Shown here piece by piece: positions 15,881-24,149 of a stretch of DNA of 28,019 bases; position 1 is the first letter of the stretch, and the number at the start of each line of letters is the position of its first letter. Where the stretch lies: the NCBI GenBank assembly GCA_902478645.1, contig CABSLV010000022.1, forward strand, positions 1 through 28,019, in the 5' to 3' direction. The DNA is from an uncultured Flavobacteriales bacterium. GTDB lineage: Bacteria > Bacteroidota > Bacteroidia > Flavobacteriales > UBA1820. The position numbers and the translations under genes are program-made. Below the pieces are notes generated by a model that searched no databases, was not told where the DNA came from, and saw only the letters and a list, made by a program, of their open reading frames with translations.

Positions 15881-18196
15881 ATGAAGAGAAAGAAAAACGA
15901 AAGCAGGAAATCCCTGCAGGAAAAGAAAAAAAACCGGGACTTCCTTGGGCGGAACACCCGCCGGGAACGCCGCAGCGAAGAGCGACACGGTGAAAAACGC
16001 CGCAACGGAGAGCGCCGCCGCCCCCGGGGAGAGGAAGAACACAACCCCTTGGGAGAATTCGAAATATCGGTCCTGGGCGTATTCCACAAAAACCCCTCGG
16101 CCGTCTACAACCCCAAGCAGGTAGCCTCCCGCCTGGCCAAACACACCGGTAAGGACGTCTCCGCCCCCCAGGTGCAGCAGGCACTCGACACCCTGGTAGC
16201 CCGGGAACAACTCCTGCAACCCGAACCCGGACGTTACAAAGCCGCCCCGCAGTCGCAGTACATCGTCGGCACGATGGACTTCACCTCCTCGGGAGCCGCC
16301 TACCTCGTCCCTCAGGACAAGGAAAAATACACCGACGACATCTACATCCCGGCTTCCGCTACCGGCAAGAGTCTGCACGGGGATACCGTGCGGGTGTATG
16401 TCTTCCGCCGCAAAACCGGACGCCGGCCTGAAGGCGAGGTCGTCGAGATTATCTCCCGCGCCAAGACGCAATTCGTCGGGCGGCTGGAACTCTCGGACCA
16501 CTTCGGATTCGTCATCCCGGACAACAACCGCATCAGCATCAATTTCTACATCCCCAAGGAAGGCATCGGCCAGGCGCACGACGGCGACAAAGTCGTGGTC
16601 GAAATCGCCCAATGGCCCGACAAGGCCCACAACCCCGTCGGCCGTATCCTCGACATCCTGGGACGTCCCGGCGAACACGAGGTGGAGATCCACTCCATCC
16701 TGGCCGAATACGGGCTTCCGTACCGTTTTCCGCAGGAGATCGAAGCCGAAGCCTCCGCCCTGCCCATCGAAATCACCGAGGAGGAGATCGCCCGTCGGCG
16801 CGACATGCGGGACTCGACGACCTTTACCATCGACCCGGCCGACGCCAAGGACTTCGACGATGCCCTTTCGCTCGACAAACTGGAGAACGGCAACTACCTC
16901 ATCGGAGTGCACATCGCCGACGTTTCGCATTACGTCAAGGAAGGTACTGCGCTGGACGACGAAGCCTACGACCGCGGCACTTCGGTGTATCTGGTGGACC
17001 GGGTGGTTCCCATGCTGCCCGAGATCCTGAGCAACAATGTCTGCTCCCTGCGTCCGGACGAAGAGAAGCTCACCTTCTCGGCCGTCTTTGAAATGGACCA
17101 GGAAGCTCACGTGAAAAACGAGTGGTTCGGCCGCACGGTCATCCGCTCGAACCGCCGCTTCACCTACGAGGAGGCTCAGGCGGTGATCGAAGGGGCGGAC
17201 GATCCGCTGCGCGAAGAAGTCCTCATCCTGGATTCCCTGGCCAAGAAGATGCGCGAGCGGCGCATGGCCTCCGGAGCCATCGCATTCGACCGGGAAGAAG
17301 TAAAATTCACCCTCGATGCCGACAATGAACCTACCGGGGTATTCTTCAAGATATCGAAAGACGCCAACAAACTGATCGAGGAATTCATGCTGCTGGCCAA
17401 CCGCAAGGTAGCTGCATTCGTAGGCAGCGAACTGCGCCACGATCCGGTGTACCAAGGCGATGCCCCGACGTTCGTCTACCGCGTCCACGACGATCCGAAC
17501 CCCGAGAAACTGGCTTCCCTGGCCGGGATGGCACGCAAATTCGGCTACAAGGTCCTCACCAAAGACCGCCAGTCCATCTCCCGTTCGCTCAACCGGATGC
17601 TCACCGACGTGCGGGGTCACCGCGAGGAAAACATGCTCACCACCCTGGCCATGCGTTCGATGGCCAAGGCGGAATACTCGACCGACAACATCGGGCACTA
17701 CGGCCTGGCTTTCGAATACTACACGCATTTCACCTCGCCCATCCGCCGCTATCCGGACGTGATGGTTCACCGCCTGCTCCAACGCTATCTGGACAAGGGG
17801 AAAAGTGCGGACAAGGAAAAGTACGAAGAATCCTGCCGATACGCTTCCTCCCGTGAACGCATTGCCGCCGATGCCGAACGCGATTCGGTAAAATACATGC
17901 AGGTCAAGTACATGGCCAAGCAGGTGGACAAGGAATACAAGGGTGTCATTTCGGGAGTTACCGAATGGGGCATCTACGTGGAGATCATCGAAAACAAATG
18001 CGAAGGCATGGTGCGCCTGCGCGACCTCCGGGACGACTACTACTCTTTCGACGCCAAGAATTTCTGCGTGGTGGGCGAGAACAGCCACAACGTATTGCAA
18101 CTGGGCGACGAAGTGATGGTACGGGTCAAGAACGCCGACCTGGAGCGCAAACAACTGGACTTCGAGTTCCTCCGCACGGCCGAAGAGGGCGACTGA
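15881..18196 (+). CDS. rnr: Ribonuclease R (RNB-family 3'-5' exoribonuclease)
   Basis: A 771-residue processive exoribonuclease that degrades structured RNA and takes part in RNA quality control. Residues 1-55 are a strongly basic, low-complexity extension. A winged-helix-like region follows (about 58-120), then cold-shock/OB domains (about 125-260), the RNB catalytic domain (about 310-640) and an S1 domain (about 680-755). The active-site segment TIDPADAKDFDDALS (316-330) supplies Asp318, Asp324, Asp326 and Asp327, matching E. coli Asp272, Asp278, Asp280 and Asp281. HFTSPIRRYPDVMVHR is the other RNB hallmark. Unlike the E. coli enzyme, it ends just after the S1 domain without a basic C-terminal tail; the basic tail is at the N-terminus. 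tadA follows after 10 nt. Confidence 0.95.
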   Translation: MKRKKNESRKSLQEKKKNRDFLGRNTRRERRSEERHGEKRRNGERRRPRGEEEHNPLGEFEISVLGVFHKNPSAVYNPKQVASRLAKHTGKDVSAPQVQQALDTLVAREQLLQPEPGRYKAAPQSQYIVGTMDFTSSGAAYLVPQDKEKYTDDIYIPASATGKSLHGDTVRVYVFRRKTGRRPEGEVVEIISRAKTQFVGRLELSDHFGFVIPDNNRISINFYIPKEGIGQAHDGDKVVVEIAQWPDKAHNPVGRILDILGRPGEHEVEIHSILAEYGLPYRFPQEIEAEASALPIEITEEEIARRRDMRDSTTFTIDPADAKDFDDALSLDKLENGNYLIGVHIADVSHYVKEGTALDDEAYDRGTSVYLVDRVVPMLPEILSNNVCSLRPDEEKLTFSAVFEMDQEAHVKNEWFGRTVIRSNRRFTYEEAQAVIEGADDPLREEVLILDSLAKKMRERRMASGAIAFDREEVKFTLDADNEPTGVFFKISKDANKLIEEFMLLANRKVAAFVGSELRHDPVYQGDAPTFVYRVHDDPNPEKLASLAGMARKFGYKVLTKDRQSISRSLNRMLTDVRGHREENMLTTLAMRSMAKAEYSTDNIGHYGLAFEYYTHFTSPIRRYPDVMVHRLLQRYLDKGKSADKEKYEESCRYASSRERIAADAERDSVKYMQVKYMAKQVDKEYKGVISGVTEWGIYVEIIENKCEGMVRLRDLRDDYYSFDAKNFCVVGENSHNVLQLGDEVMVRVKNADLERKQLDFEFLRTAEEGD

Positions 18197-18206
18197 CCCC
18201 CAAGAG

Positions 18207-18653
18207 ATGGAACAGGCAGACTACGGAAGCGACGCGTATTTCATGCAGCGAGCCTTGGACGAAGCCCGTCAGGCTGCCCGGGCGGGGGAAATCCCGGTCG
18301 GTTCCGTCGTGGTGGCTGCCGGGCACGTCATCGCCCGGGGGCACAACCTGACCGAAACCCTGTGCGACGTAACCGCCCATGCCGAGATGCAGGCCATCAC
18401 CGCAGCGGCCGGACACCTCGGGGGAAAATACCTGCCCGACTGTACGCTGTACGTAACCCTCGAACCGTGCTCCATGTGTGCCGGGGCCTTGTACTGGGCA
18501 CAACTGGGACGACTGGTCTTCGGGGCGGAGGATCCCCGCAGAGGGTATCGGGCGATGGGCGGTCGGTTGCATCCCAAAACCGAAGTAACGAGCGGGGTTT
18601 TGGCGGAGGAATGCAAGGAACTTCTGGATGCTTTCTTCCAAAAACTGCGCTGA
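18207..18653 (+). CDS. tadA: tRNA-specific adenosine deaminase
   Basis: A 148-residue zinc-dependent deaminase that converts A34 to inosine in the anticodon of tRNA-Arg(ACG). The zinc site is complete: His58 and the proton-shuttling Glu60 in TAHAEMQAI, and Cys88 and Cys91 in TLEPCSMCAGAL. GEIPVGSVVV near residue 28 and the GAEDPRRGYR segment are typical of TadA rather than cytidine or guanine deaminases. It lies 10 nt after rnr, so RNA decay and tRNA editing genes share a transcript that closes with the large hairpin at 18668-18723. Confidence 0.94.
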   Translation: MEQADYGSDAYFMQRALDEARQAARAGEIPVGSVVVAAGHVIARGHNLTETLCDVTAHAEMQAITAAAGHLGGKYLPDCTLYVTLEPCSMCAGALYWAQLGRLVFGAEDPRRGYRAMGGRLHPKTEVTSGVLAEECKELLDAFFQKLR

Positions 18654-18667
18654 AAACAAGCGTACAA

Positions 18668-18723
18668 GCCCGTACAAACAAGGTCGGCCGGGAAAATTCC
18701 CGGCCGACCTTGTTTGTACGGGC
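18668..18723 (+). terminator. Perfect 27-bp inverted repeat, terminator of rpiB-rnr-tadA
   Basis: The arms 18668-18694 (starting GCCCGTACAAAC) and 18697-18723 (ending GTTTGTACGGGC) are perfectly complementary over 27 bp around a central AA. The only T-rich tail is CTTTGCT. It starts 15 nt after the tadA stop, which is the position of a terminator. It is unusually long and symmetrical and would act in both directions. Confidence 0.8.
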
Positions 18724-18791
18724 CTTTGCTATCCGGCTTTCCATCCCTAACCGGGGAATTTTCGAACATCAAAAAAGAAAAACATTCCTAT

Positions 18792-18825
18792 TTTGTCGGC
18801 TATATTTAAATTTTTTTTACATTTG
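18792..18825 (+). promoter_or_regulatory. Promoter of the first small outer-membrane protein gene
   Basis: TTTG (18792-18795), a 22-nt T/A-rich spacer and TACATTTG (18818-18825) fit the Bacteroidetes consensus with a spacer one base over the usual 19-21. The leader to the ATG at 18869 is about 35 nt. Confidence 0.6.
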
Positions 18826-18868
18826 TTCCAACTACTGATTCTACAACTACTTATCTTCCGCAAAAGGG

Positions 18869-19405
18869 ATGAAAAAATACTACTTGCTACTTGCCCTACT
18901 GCTGGCCTGCGGTACGGCATCGGCCCAGAAAACCCATTACCAATGGGAAGTCGTCGTCAACTACGGCCTTGGGGTGGGAGACATCCGGCTTTCAAGAGAA
19001 GGGGTATATCTGATCAACGGTTTTCGCTTCAACCCCTACTTCTCTGCCGGGGTGGGCATCGGACTGGACTATCTCTACGCAAGAAAAGAAGAATCTTACC
19101 TGTCGCTCCCGCTGTTTGCCGATCTAAAATTTTATGTTCCTCTCTCGCCTAAAGTCGATCTGCTCGCCTGGTTCGATGGCGGATATTCTTTCGGTTTGAA
19201 GGGCGAGAAATTTTCAGGGATCGACGTAGACATCCAGGGACTTATGATTTCTCCGGGGTTGGGAGTAAACGTCAAGAGCTCGGAAAGGATCTCGCTCAAC
19301 ATCGGCCTTTGCTACATCAACCAGAAATGCACCTTGTCCTACCAAAACGAAAAAGCCACCGCACCCGTGAATGCCATCGGAATGAAGATGGGTATGACCT
19401 TCTAA
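18869..19405 (+). CDS. Small outer-membrane beta-barrel-like protein, copy 1
   Basis: A 178-residue exported protein with signal peptide MKKYYLLLALLLACGTASA followed by QKTHYQ. The mature part alternates short strands of aromatic and hydrophobic residues with turns (INGFRFNPYFSAGVGIGLDYLY, SLPLFADLKFYVPLS, ISPGLGVNVKSS) and ends in MGMTF, a C-terminal aromatic typical of outer-membrane barrels. About eight strands would fit. Its neighbour at 19495 is a clear paralogue. The signal contains LLAC before GTASAQ, so a lipoprotein cleavage at the Cys cannot be excluded, although an AxA site (ASA|Q) is as good. I do not recognise a specific function; membership in a broad 'outer membrane beta-barrel' group is inference. 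Confidence 0.75.
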   Translation: MKKYYLLLALLLACGTASAQKTHYQWEVVVNYGLGVGDIRLSREGVYLINGFRFNPYFSAGVGIGLDYLYARKEESYLSLPLFADLKFYVPLSPKVDLLAWFDGGYSFGLKGEKFSGIDVDIQGLMISPGLGVNVKSSERISLNIGLCYINQKCTLSYQNEKATAPVNAIGMKMGMTF

Positions 19406-19494
19406 ACCGACGACGCCCTTTCACCTTTCAGGATCCGACACTGATTTTTGTCTGACTGTTTTTCCTAATACTCACTTAACCTTACTGTAAAAAC

Positions 19495-20067
19495 ATGAAA
19501 AAGCACTTTTTACTACTTGCTTTGCTGCTGATGGCCTGCGGCACGGCATCTGCCCAAAAAACACACTACCAGGGAGAATTCCAAGTAGGATACGCTTTTG
19601 GTATCGGTGACAATAAAATAGACCGATTAAGTATCCACATGATCAATGGTGTTCGCTTCAATCCTTATCTCTCAACCGGTATCGGGATCGGTATCGACTA
19701 TTATGACGACCATGGAACATCCATGTTTTCTTTACCCTTGTTCGTCAATCTGAAAGGATACATCCCCCTTTCAAAAGGGGTAAGCCTTTTCGCTTCATTT
19801 GATCTGGGATATTCCGTCGCCCTAAAAAACGAAGAAGGCAGTGGGAAAGTCGATTATGTCAGCTACAACGCCAAAATGGGCATGAAAGGCCTCATGCTTA
19901 CCCCTGCAATCGGAGCCAGTTTCAAAGTGGCCGAGCAAAACGCCATTCATCTTAGTGTCGGCTATGACATAAAAACAGCAACCTTGGATGTTACAGCTTT
20001 AGGCCAAAATGCCAGCTCAACACTCAAATGCAATGCCATCGGAATAAAAATGGGATTTGTTTTCTGA
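19495..20067 (+). CDS. Small outer-membrane beta-barrel-like protein, copy 2
   Basis: A 190-residue paralogue of the protein just upstream. Both share the signal peptide pattern (ACGTASAQKTHYQ), then an INGVRFNPYLSTGIGIGIDY block, SLPLFVNLKGYIPLS, a LMLTPAIGASFKV block and a C-terminal aromatic (GFVF). Copy 2 carries an extra loop around residues 110-130 (EEGSGKVDYVSYNAKMG). The DNA is visibly richer in A/T than the surrounding genes, with more AAA, TTT and ATT codons, which hints at faster divergence or later acquisition. An 89-nt spacer separates the two genes. I found no TAnnTTTG box in it, so it may be cotranscribed from 18792-18825. The function is unknown; an outer-membrane location is likely. 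Confidence 0.75.
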   Translation: MKKHFLLLALLLMACGTASAQKTHYQGEFQVGYAFGIGDNKIDRLSIHMINGVRFNPYLSTGIGIGIDYYDDHGTSMFSLPLFVNLKGYIPLSKGVSLFASFDLGYSVALKNEEGSGKVDYVSYNAKMGMKGLMLTPAIGASFKVAEQNAIHLSVGYDIKTATLDVTALGQNASSTLKCNAIGIKMGFVF

Positions 20068-20088
20068 ACGGAACGGAATCCTATATCC

Positions 20089-20122
20089 AAACAGCCCCTG
20101 CCGAAACGGCAGGGGCTGTTTT
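20089..20122 (+). terminator. Terminator between the barrel genes and the convergent serine hydrolase gene
   Basis: AAACAGCCCCTGCCG (20089-20103), loop AAA and CGGCAGGGGCTGTTT (20107-20121) form a perfect 15-bp stem followed by TG. The A/T runs at its ends make it a typical bidirectional rho-independent terminator. Confidence 0.88.
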
Positions 20123-20151
20123 GTCTGATTGAAGCAAACCTTTATATTTCT

Positions 20152-21525
20152 TTATTCCGATCGTCTTTCTACTGACACCGGGACATAATCGGGGGAAAAC
20201 ATATCCCGCTGCGGGAAAGCCTTGACCGTAGAAAGAGCCCGGCGCATCAAGTCCTCGATCTTTTTGGGGAATTTGGACCCCGTCCACGAACTGGTATTGG
20301 TGATAAAGACCCAGGTATAACCATCGCTTTGACGTTTGATCATCGCCGAAGTACCGGCAAACGAACCGGAACGCGTCCAGTTGCCCTTGCCGAAGGTATT
20401 GATCCACCCGATCGGCATCCGCCCGCGTACGTTTCGGGTCATGTAGTCCACCGAAGAATACTTCAGGATGTCGGGCGTAGCATCGTTGCGGCCATCCATC
20501 GCACTGACCACCCGGGCCACTTCCACCGCCGAAGCCACCCACGCGCCCGCGCCGAGCAAGCCCCGAACGTCGTTCCCGCCCCGGGACTTGAACACCGAAC
20601 GCCCGCTACCGTCGCACGCAAGAGAGAGTTCCGCATTCGAAGGCTCGTAGTAGCTCACCTCATGCGGGTATTTCTGTTCGGGGAAATTGTGTGCCAAGTG
20701 AATGTCGTAACATCCCGCCGGACGGAAGATCACCTCCTTGACATAGCTTTCGTAGTCGCGGCCCGAGGCGCGTTCGATGACCTCGGTGAGGATCAGATAC
20801 CCCAGGTTGGAATACGAATACCGCTGTCCCGGCACACTGCCCAACCTTCGTGAAAGGGCAAAACGGATCATCGTCTTCTTATCCGGAGGAGGTGCCACCT
20901 CCATTTTCCGGGCAATGTCCAACGGGTAGAACATCGGATCGCCGGCCGCCAGGGAAAACCCCGCTTCGTGCCGCAGGAGATGTTCGACCGTAATGCGTTC
21001 CATGCGCTTGTCCTTGGGAGTGCCGTAAAGACTGTCGGGAAGGATACCCTCGGGACCGAACACCCGGTCCGAAAGGCTCAAGCGCCCCTCTTCCCTCAGT
21101 TTCATGATGGCTGCCGCGGTGAACAGTTTGGAGACCGAGGCTACACGCAGCACATGCGACACCTCCATCGAATCGCCCTTCTCGGCATCGGCCCATCCGA
21201 ATCCCCGGGCATAAACCAGCCTTCCGTCCTTGACAATGGCTACCGAAGCACCTTGTATCTCCCACTTGCGCAGGAAATCCCGGATGAGTTTTTCCATCTT
21301 CCGGGTAGCCGGAAGATCGGAATCGGCATTCGATATTTTTTGATTGACGGCGCGAAGGTCAGGGGTCTGCTTCACATCCTCGGGGACGTCCTCACGCGGG
21401 GACGTAGTAGCCCACGAGAGAATCAGGATGAAAAAAAACAGGGCAAAAGACACCCAAAAGGCTTTTTTATAACGCAAAGCCCGGTAACGGTCCAGTATAA
21501 AATCCCGTATGTCTCTTGCTATCAT
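20152..21525 (-). CDS. Membrane-anchored beta-lactamase-fold serine hydrolase
   Basis: A 457-residue protein of the class C beta-lactamase/PBP4*-like family (often called serine hydrolase). An N-terminal membrane anchor (about 21-40, KAFWVSFALFFFILILSWA) places the catalytic domain in the periplasm. The SxxK motif is S130-V-S-K133 in VASVSKLFTAAA, and the YxN motif is Y238-S-N240 in RYSYSNLGY. A GSFAGTS segment near the C-terminus stands where the KTG/HxG box is expected. Relatives are DD-peptidases, esterases or D-amino-acid peptidases, so real beta-lactam resistance should not be assumed. I chose the ATG at 21525. An in-frame ATG at 21600 would add 25 residues without visible domain value. 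It is on the same strand as folD, 188 nt downstream. Confidence 0.82.
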   Translation of the reverse strand: MIARDIRDFILDRYRALRYKKAFWVSFALFFFILILSWATTSPREDVPEDVKQTPDLRAVNQKISNADSDLPATRKMEKLIRDFLRKWEIQGASVAIVKDGRLVYARGFGWADAEKGDSMEVSHVLRVASVSKLFTAAAIMKLREEGRLSLSDRVFGPEGILPDSLYGTPKDKRMERITVEHLLRHEAGFSLAAGDPMFYPLDIARKMEVAPPPDKKTMIRFALSRRLGSVPGQRYSYSNLGYLILTEVIERASGRDYESYVKEVIFRPAGCYDIHLAHNFPEQKYPHEVSYYEPSNAELSLACDGSGRSVFKSRGGNDVRGLLGAGAWVASAVEVARVVSAMDGRNDATPDILKYSSVDYMTRNVRGRMPIGWINTFGKGNWTRSGSFAGTSAMIKRQSDGYTWVFITNTSSWTGSKFPKKIEDLMRRALSTVKAFPQRDMFSPDYVPVSVERRSE

Positions 21526-21713
21526 CACGTGGTTACATCGTTCCTTTTCGCCCGAAGCCGCCCCGACTTCCCAAACCTTCCTGTCCGATCCGAAGATCAT
21601 TCTCCCAAGGTGCCTTCAGTTACGCCTGGCCTCCAGGGATTGTCCCCGGCATTCGCTTACTCCTCTCTCCCCTATCGGCATCCCCGGTGCTTGTTCCGCC
21701 CCTTGGACTTTCG

Positions 21714-22604
21714 TTATTTTCCCGAATGGGGAGCATACACCTTCATGGCCGTAAGCGTGTTTTTCATCAGCATCGCAATGGTCATCGGCCCTACCCCACC
21801 GGGAACGGGAGTGATGTAACTGCACTTGGGAGCCACCTGTTCGTAGTCCACATCGCCCAACAGCGCAAAGCCCGATTTCTTGGATGCGTCCGGACGACGG
21901 GTAATGCCCACGTCGATCACCACGGCGCCTTCCTTGACCATATCGCCTTTGATAAAATGCGGGCTGCCGATGGCCGCTACCAGAATGTCGGCCTGCCGGG
22001 TGATCTCCGCCAGGTTCTCGGTACGCGAATGGCAGATGGTTACCGTGCAGTTGCCCGTGGGGTACTTCCCGGCCAGCAGCAGCGAAACGGGGATGCCCAC
22101 GATGTTGCTGCGCCCCACCACCACGGCACGTTTGCCCGAAGTGGCGATGTCGTAACGGCGCAGGAGTTCGATGATCCCGGCCGGAGTGGCGGGCAGCAGA
22201 ACGCCCTGTCCCATGGCCAAACGTCCCATGTTCACCGGGTGGAATCCATCCACATCCTTTTCCGGACGGATGCTCTCGGTAACCAGTTTTTCGTCGATGT
22301 GCGCCGGCAAAGGCAACTGGACGATGAATCCGTCCACCGTCGGGTCGTTGTTGAGTTCGTCGATCTTGTCGAGCAGTTCGCGCTGCGAGACTTCCGCCGG
22401 ATACTTGATCAGCGAAGAACGGAATCCGATCTCCTGGCAAGCCTTTACCTTGGCGTTTACGTACGTGATGCTGGCTCCGTTGTCCCCCACCAGGATCGCT
22501 ACCAGGTGCGGAGGCCGGTGTCCGGCCGAGACGATTTGTTCCACTTCGCGGCGCAGCTCCTCCCGAACCTGTGCCGAGGTTTTCTTTCCGTCGAGTATCT
22601 CCAT
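21714..22604 (-). CDS. folD: Bifunctional methylene-THF dehydrogenase / methenyl-THF cyclohydrolase
   Basis: A 296-residue cytoplasmic enzyme of one-carbon metabolism. It oxidises 5,10-methylene-THF to 5,10-methenyl-THF with NADP+ and hydrolyses that to 10-formyl-THF, the formyl donor for purines and initiator tRNA. The YxxxK motif is Tyr48-Lys52 in ITYVNAKVKA. QLPLPAHID, PEKDVDGFHPVN, the nucleotide-binding GRSNIVGIP and PVPGGVGPMT are all in order. Length is about the family norm (288 in E. coli). It starts 39 nt after the end of ffh on the same strand, so the two probably form an operon. Confidence 0.96.
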   Translation of the reverse strand: MEILDGKKTSAQVREELRREVEQIVSAGHRPPHLVAILVGDNGASITYVNAKVKACQEIGFRSSLIKYPAEVSQRELLDKIDELNNDPTVDGFIVQLPLPAHIDEKLVTESIRPEKDVDGFHPVNMGRLAMGQGVLLPATPAGIIELLRRYDIATSGKRAVVVGRSNIVGIPVSLLLAGKYPTGNCTVTICHSRTENLAEITRQADILVAAIGSPHFIKGDMVKEGAVVIDVGITRRPDASKKSGFALLGDVDYEQVAPKCSYITPVPGGVGPMTIAMLMKNTLTAMKVYAPHSGK

Positions 22605-22643
22605 CGTATATCGCGTTTTATTTTTGTTTGTTCAAAAAAGCAC

Positions 22644-23987
22644 TCACATCGGTCTGCGGCCGCCCATTCCACCCATCATCCGGGCCATGGCGCCGCCGCC
22701 TCCGCCCTGCATCATCTTCATCATCTTTTTCATGTCCTCGAACTGTTTCATCAGGCGGTTCACCTCATCCACCGTCCGGCCCGACCCGCGGGCAATACGC
22801 ACCTTGCGCTGGCCGTTGATGATCTCCGGATTGCGGCGTTCCTGAGGGGTCATGGAACAGATAATGGCTTCCACGTGCTTGAACGCATCGTCGGGAATAT
22901 CCACGTTCTTCAAGGCCTTGCCCACCCCGGGAAGCATCCCGAGCAGGTCCTTCATGTTGCCCATCTTTTTGATCTGGGCGATCTGGGCCAGAAAATCGTC
23001 GAACCCGAACTGATTCTTGCGGAACTTGCGCTCCAATTCCTTGGCCTTGGCCTCGTCGTACTGGGCATTGACCTTCTCCACCAGGGTAACGATGTCGCCC
23101 ATGCCCATGATGCGGTCGGCCAGACGCTCCGGATGGAACACCTCGAGGGCATCCATCTTTTCTCCCGTGGAGGAAAACTTGATGGGCTTGTTGACCGTTG
23201 CCTTGATGGAAAGCGCCGCACCCCCGCGCGTATCGCCGTCGAGTTTGGTAAGCACCACGCCGTCGAAATCCAGGCGGTCGTTGAAAGCCTTGGCCGTATT
23301 GACGGCATCCTGACCGGTCATCGCATCGACCACGAACAGGGTCTCCGAGGGATGGACAGCGGCATGCACGCGGGATATCTCGTCCATCATCTCTTCGTCC
23401 ACCGCCAGTCGTCCGGCCGTATCGACGATCACCGTATCGAGTCCGTGCTCGCGGGCATAAGCGATGGCGTGCTGGGCAATCTCCACCGGGTTTTTGTTCC
23501 CGTCCTCGGTGTACACCTCCACGCCGATCCCTTCGGCCAGCACTTTCAACTGGTCGATGGCCGCCGGACGGTACACGTCGCCGGCTACCAGGAGCACCTT
23601 GCGGTGTTTTTTGGTCTTCAGGTGCAAGGCCAGTTTTCCGGAAAAAGTCGTCTTACCGGAACCCTGGAGACCGGCGATCAGGATCACGGCCGGTTTGCCT
23701 TCCAGATTGACCTCGACGGCACCTCCGCCCATCAGCTCGGTGAGCTGGTCCTTGACGATCTTGATGAACACCTGCCGCGGATTCAGGGAGGTATGCACCC
23801 TCTCGCCGATGGCGCGTTCCTTGACCCGATCGGTAAATTCCTTGGCTATCTTGTAGTTGACGTCGGCATCGACCAGCACCCGGCGGATTTCCTTGGCTGT
23901 CTCGGCGATCTTGATTTCACTGATGCGGTGGTCGCCCTTGACCACTTGCAGGGCGCGTTCCAGTTTTTCGCTTAAACTCTCGAACAT
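22644..23987 (-). CDS. ffh: Signal recognition particle GTPase Ffh (SRP54)
   Basis: A 447-residue protein that binds signal sequences of nascent inner-membrane proteins and 4.5S RNA and docks with FtsY. The N-domain is a helical bundle (1-90). The GTPase domain shows G1 GLQGSGKTT (106-114), DVYRPAAIDQL with the insertion-box region, G3 DTAGRL (189-194), and TKLDGDTRGGAAL. The M-domain (about 300-447) has a methionine-rich, signal-binding part and the RNA-binding SMTPQERRNP...GSGRTVDEVN segment. It ends in a Met/Gly-rich tail (MMQGGGGGAMARMMGGMGG). Two -7 boxes precede it. folD lies 39 nt downstream. The SRP RNA gene itself is not visible in this window. Confidence 0.97.
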   Translation of the reverse strand: MFESLSEKLERALQVVKGDHRISEIKIAETAKEIRRVLVDADVNYKIAKEFTDRVKERAIGERVHTSLNPRQVFIKIVKDQLTELMGGGAVEVNLEGKPAVILIAGLQGSGKTTFSGKLALHLKTKKHRKVLLVAGDVYRPAAIDQLKVLAEGIGVEVYTEDGNKNPVEIAQHAIAYAREHGLDTVIVDTAGRLAVDEEMMDEISRVHAAVHPSETLFVVDAMTGQDAVNTAKAFNDRLDFDGVVLTKLDGDTRGGAALSIKATVNKPIKFSSTGEKMDALEVFHPERLADRIMGMGDIVTLVEKVNAQYDEAKAKELERKFRKNQFGFDDFLAQIAQIKKMGNMKDLLGMLPGVGKALKNVDIPDDAFKHVEAIICSMTPQERRNPEIINGQRKVRIARGSGRTVDEVNRLMKQFEDMKKMMKMMQGGGGGAMARMMGGMGGRRPM

Positions 23988-24015
23988 ATCGGTTTTCGGG
24001 GTCTTATATTTTCAA

Positions 24016-24044
24016 CAAAAATACATTGAACGAGCACAAAGGTA
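24016..24044 (-). promoter_or_regulatory. Two candidate -7 boxes for ffh-folD
   Basis: On the minus strand, TACCTTTG (24044-24037) and TATTTTTG (24023-24016) both match TAnnTTTG and stand 49 and 28 nt before the ffh ATG. Neither has a clear TTTG at the expected -33 distance, so I cannot say which one is used. Confidence 0.5.
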
Positions 24045-24076
24045 CGGATTTTTTGCCGCCCGGCCTCTCCCCCGCA

Positions 24077-24090
24077 CGGACAATTGTCCG
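24077..24090. promoter_or_regulatory. 14-bp perfect palindrome in the ffh-mtaB divergent spacer
   Basis: CGGACAATTGTCCG is a perfect palindrome in the middle of the 176-bp divergent region. It is too short for a terminator and has no loop, so it looks like a site for a dimeric regulator. The regulator is unknown. Confidence 0.35.
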
Positions 24091-24149
24091 CCGAAAGGGG
24101 AAAAGGCCAAAATCCCGCCCCACCACCGGGGCAAACCCCGCAAAATGCG

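Noticed and set aside
15320..18154. 944-codon open frame on the minus strand opposite rpiB and rnr
   Set aside because: It is antisense to genes with complete catalytic motifs; long mirror frames are common in GC-rich DNA, and its translation shows no family features.
18668..18723. Ends of an insertion sequence or attachment site
   Set aside because: There is no transposase or target duplication, and the position right after tadA fits a terminator.
20152..21525. True beta-lactamase resistance gene
   Set aside because: SxxK and YxN motifs are shared with many DD-peptidases and esterases; a membrane anchor and no KTG box make resistance only a guess.
21516..23975. 819-codon open frame on the plus strand opposite folD and ffh
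   Set aside because: It is His/Arg/Gly-rich mirror coding without motifs, while the minus-strand genes are beyond doubt.
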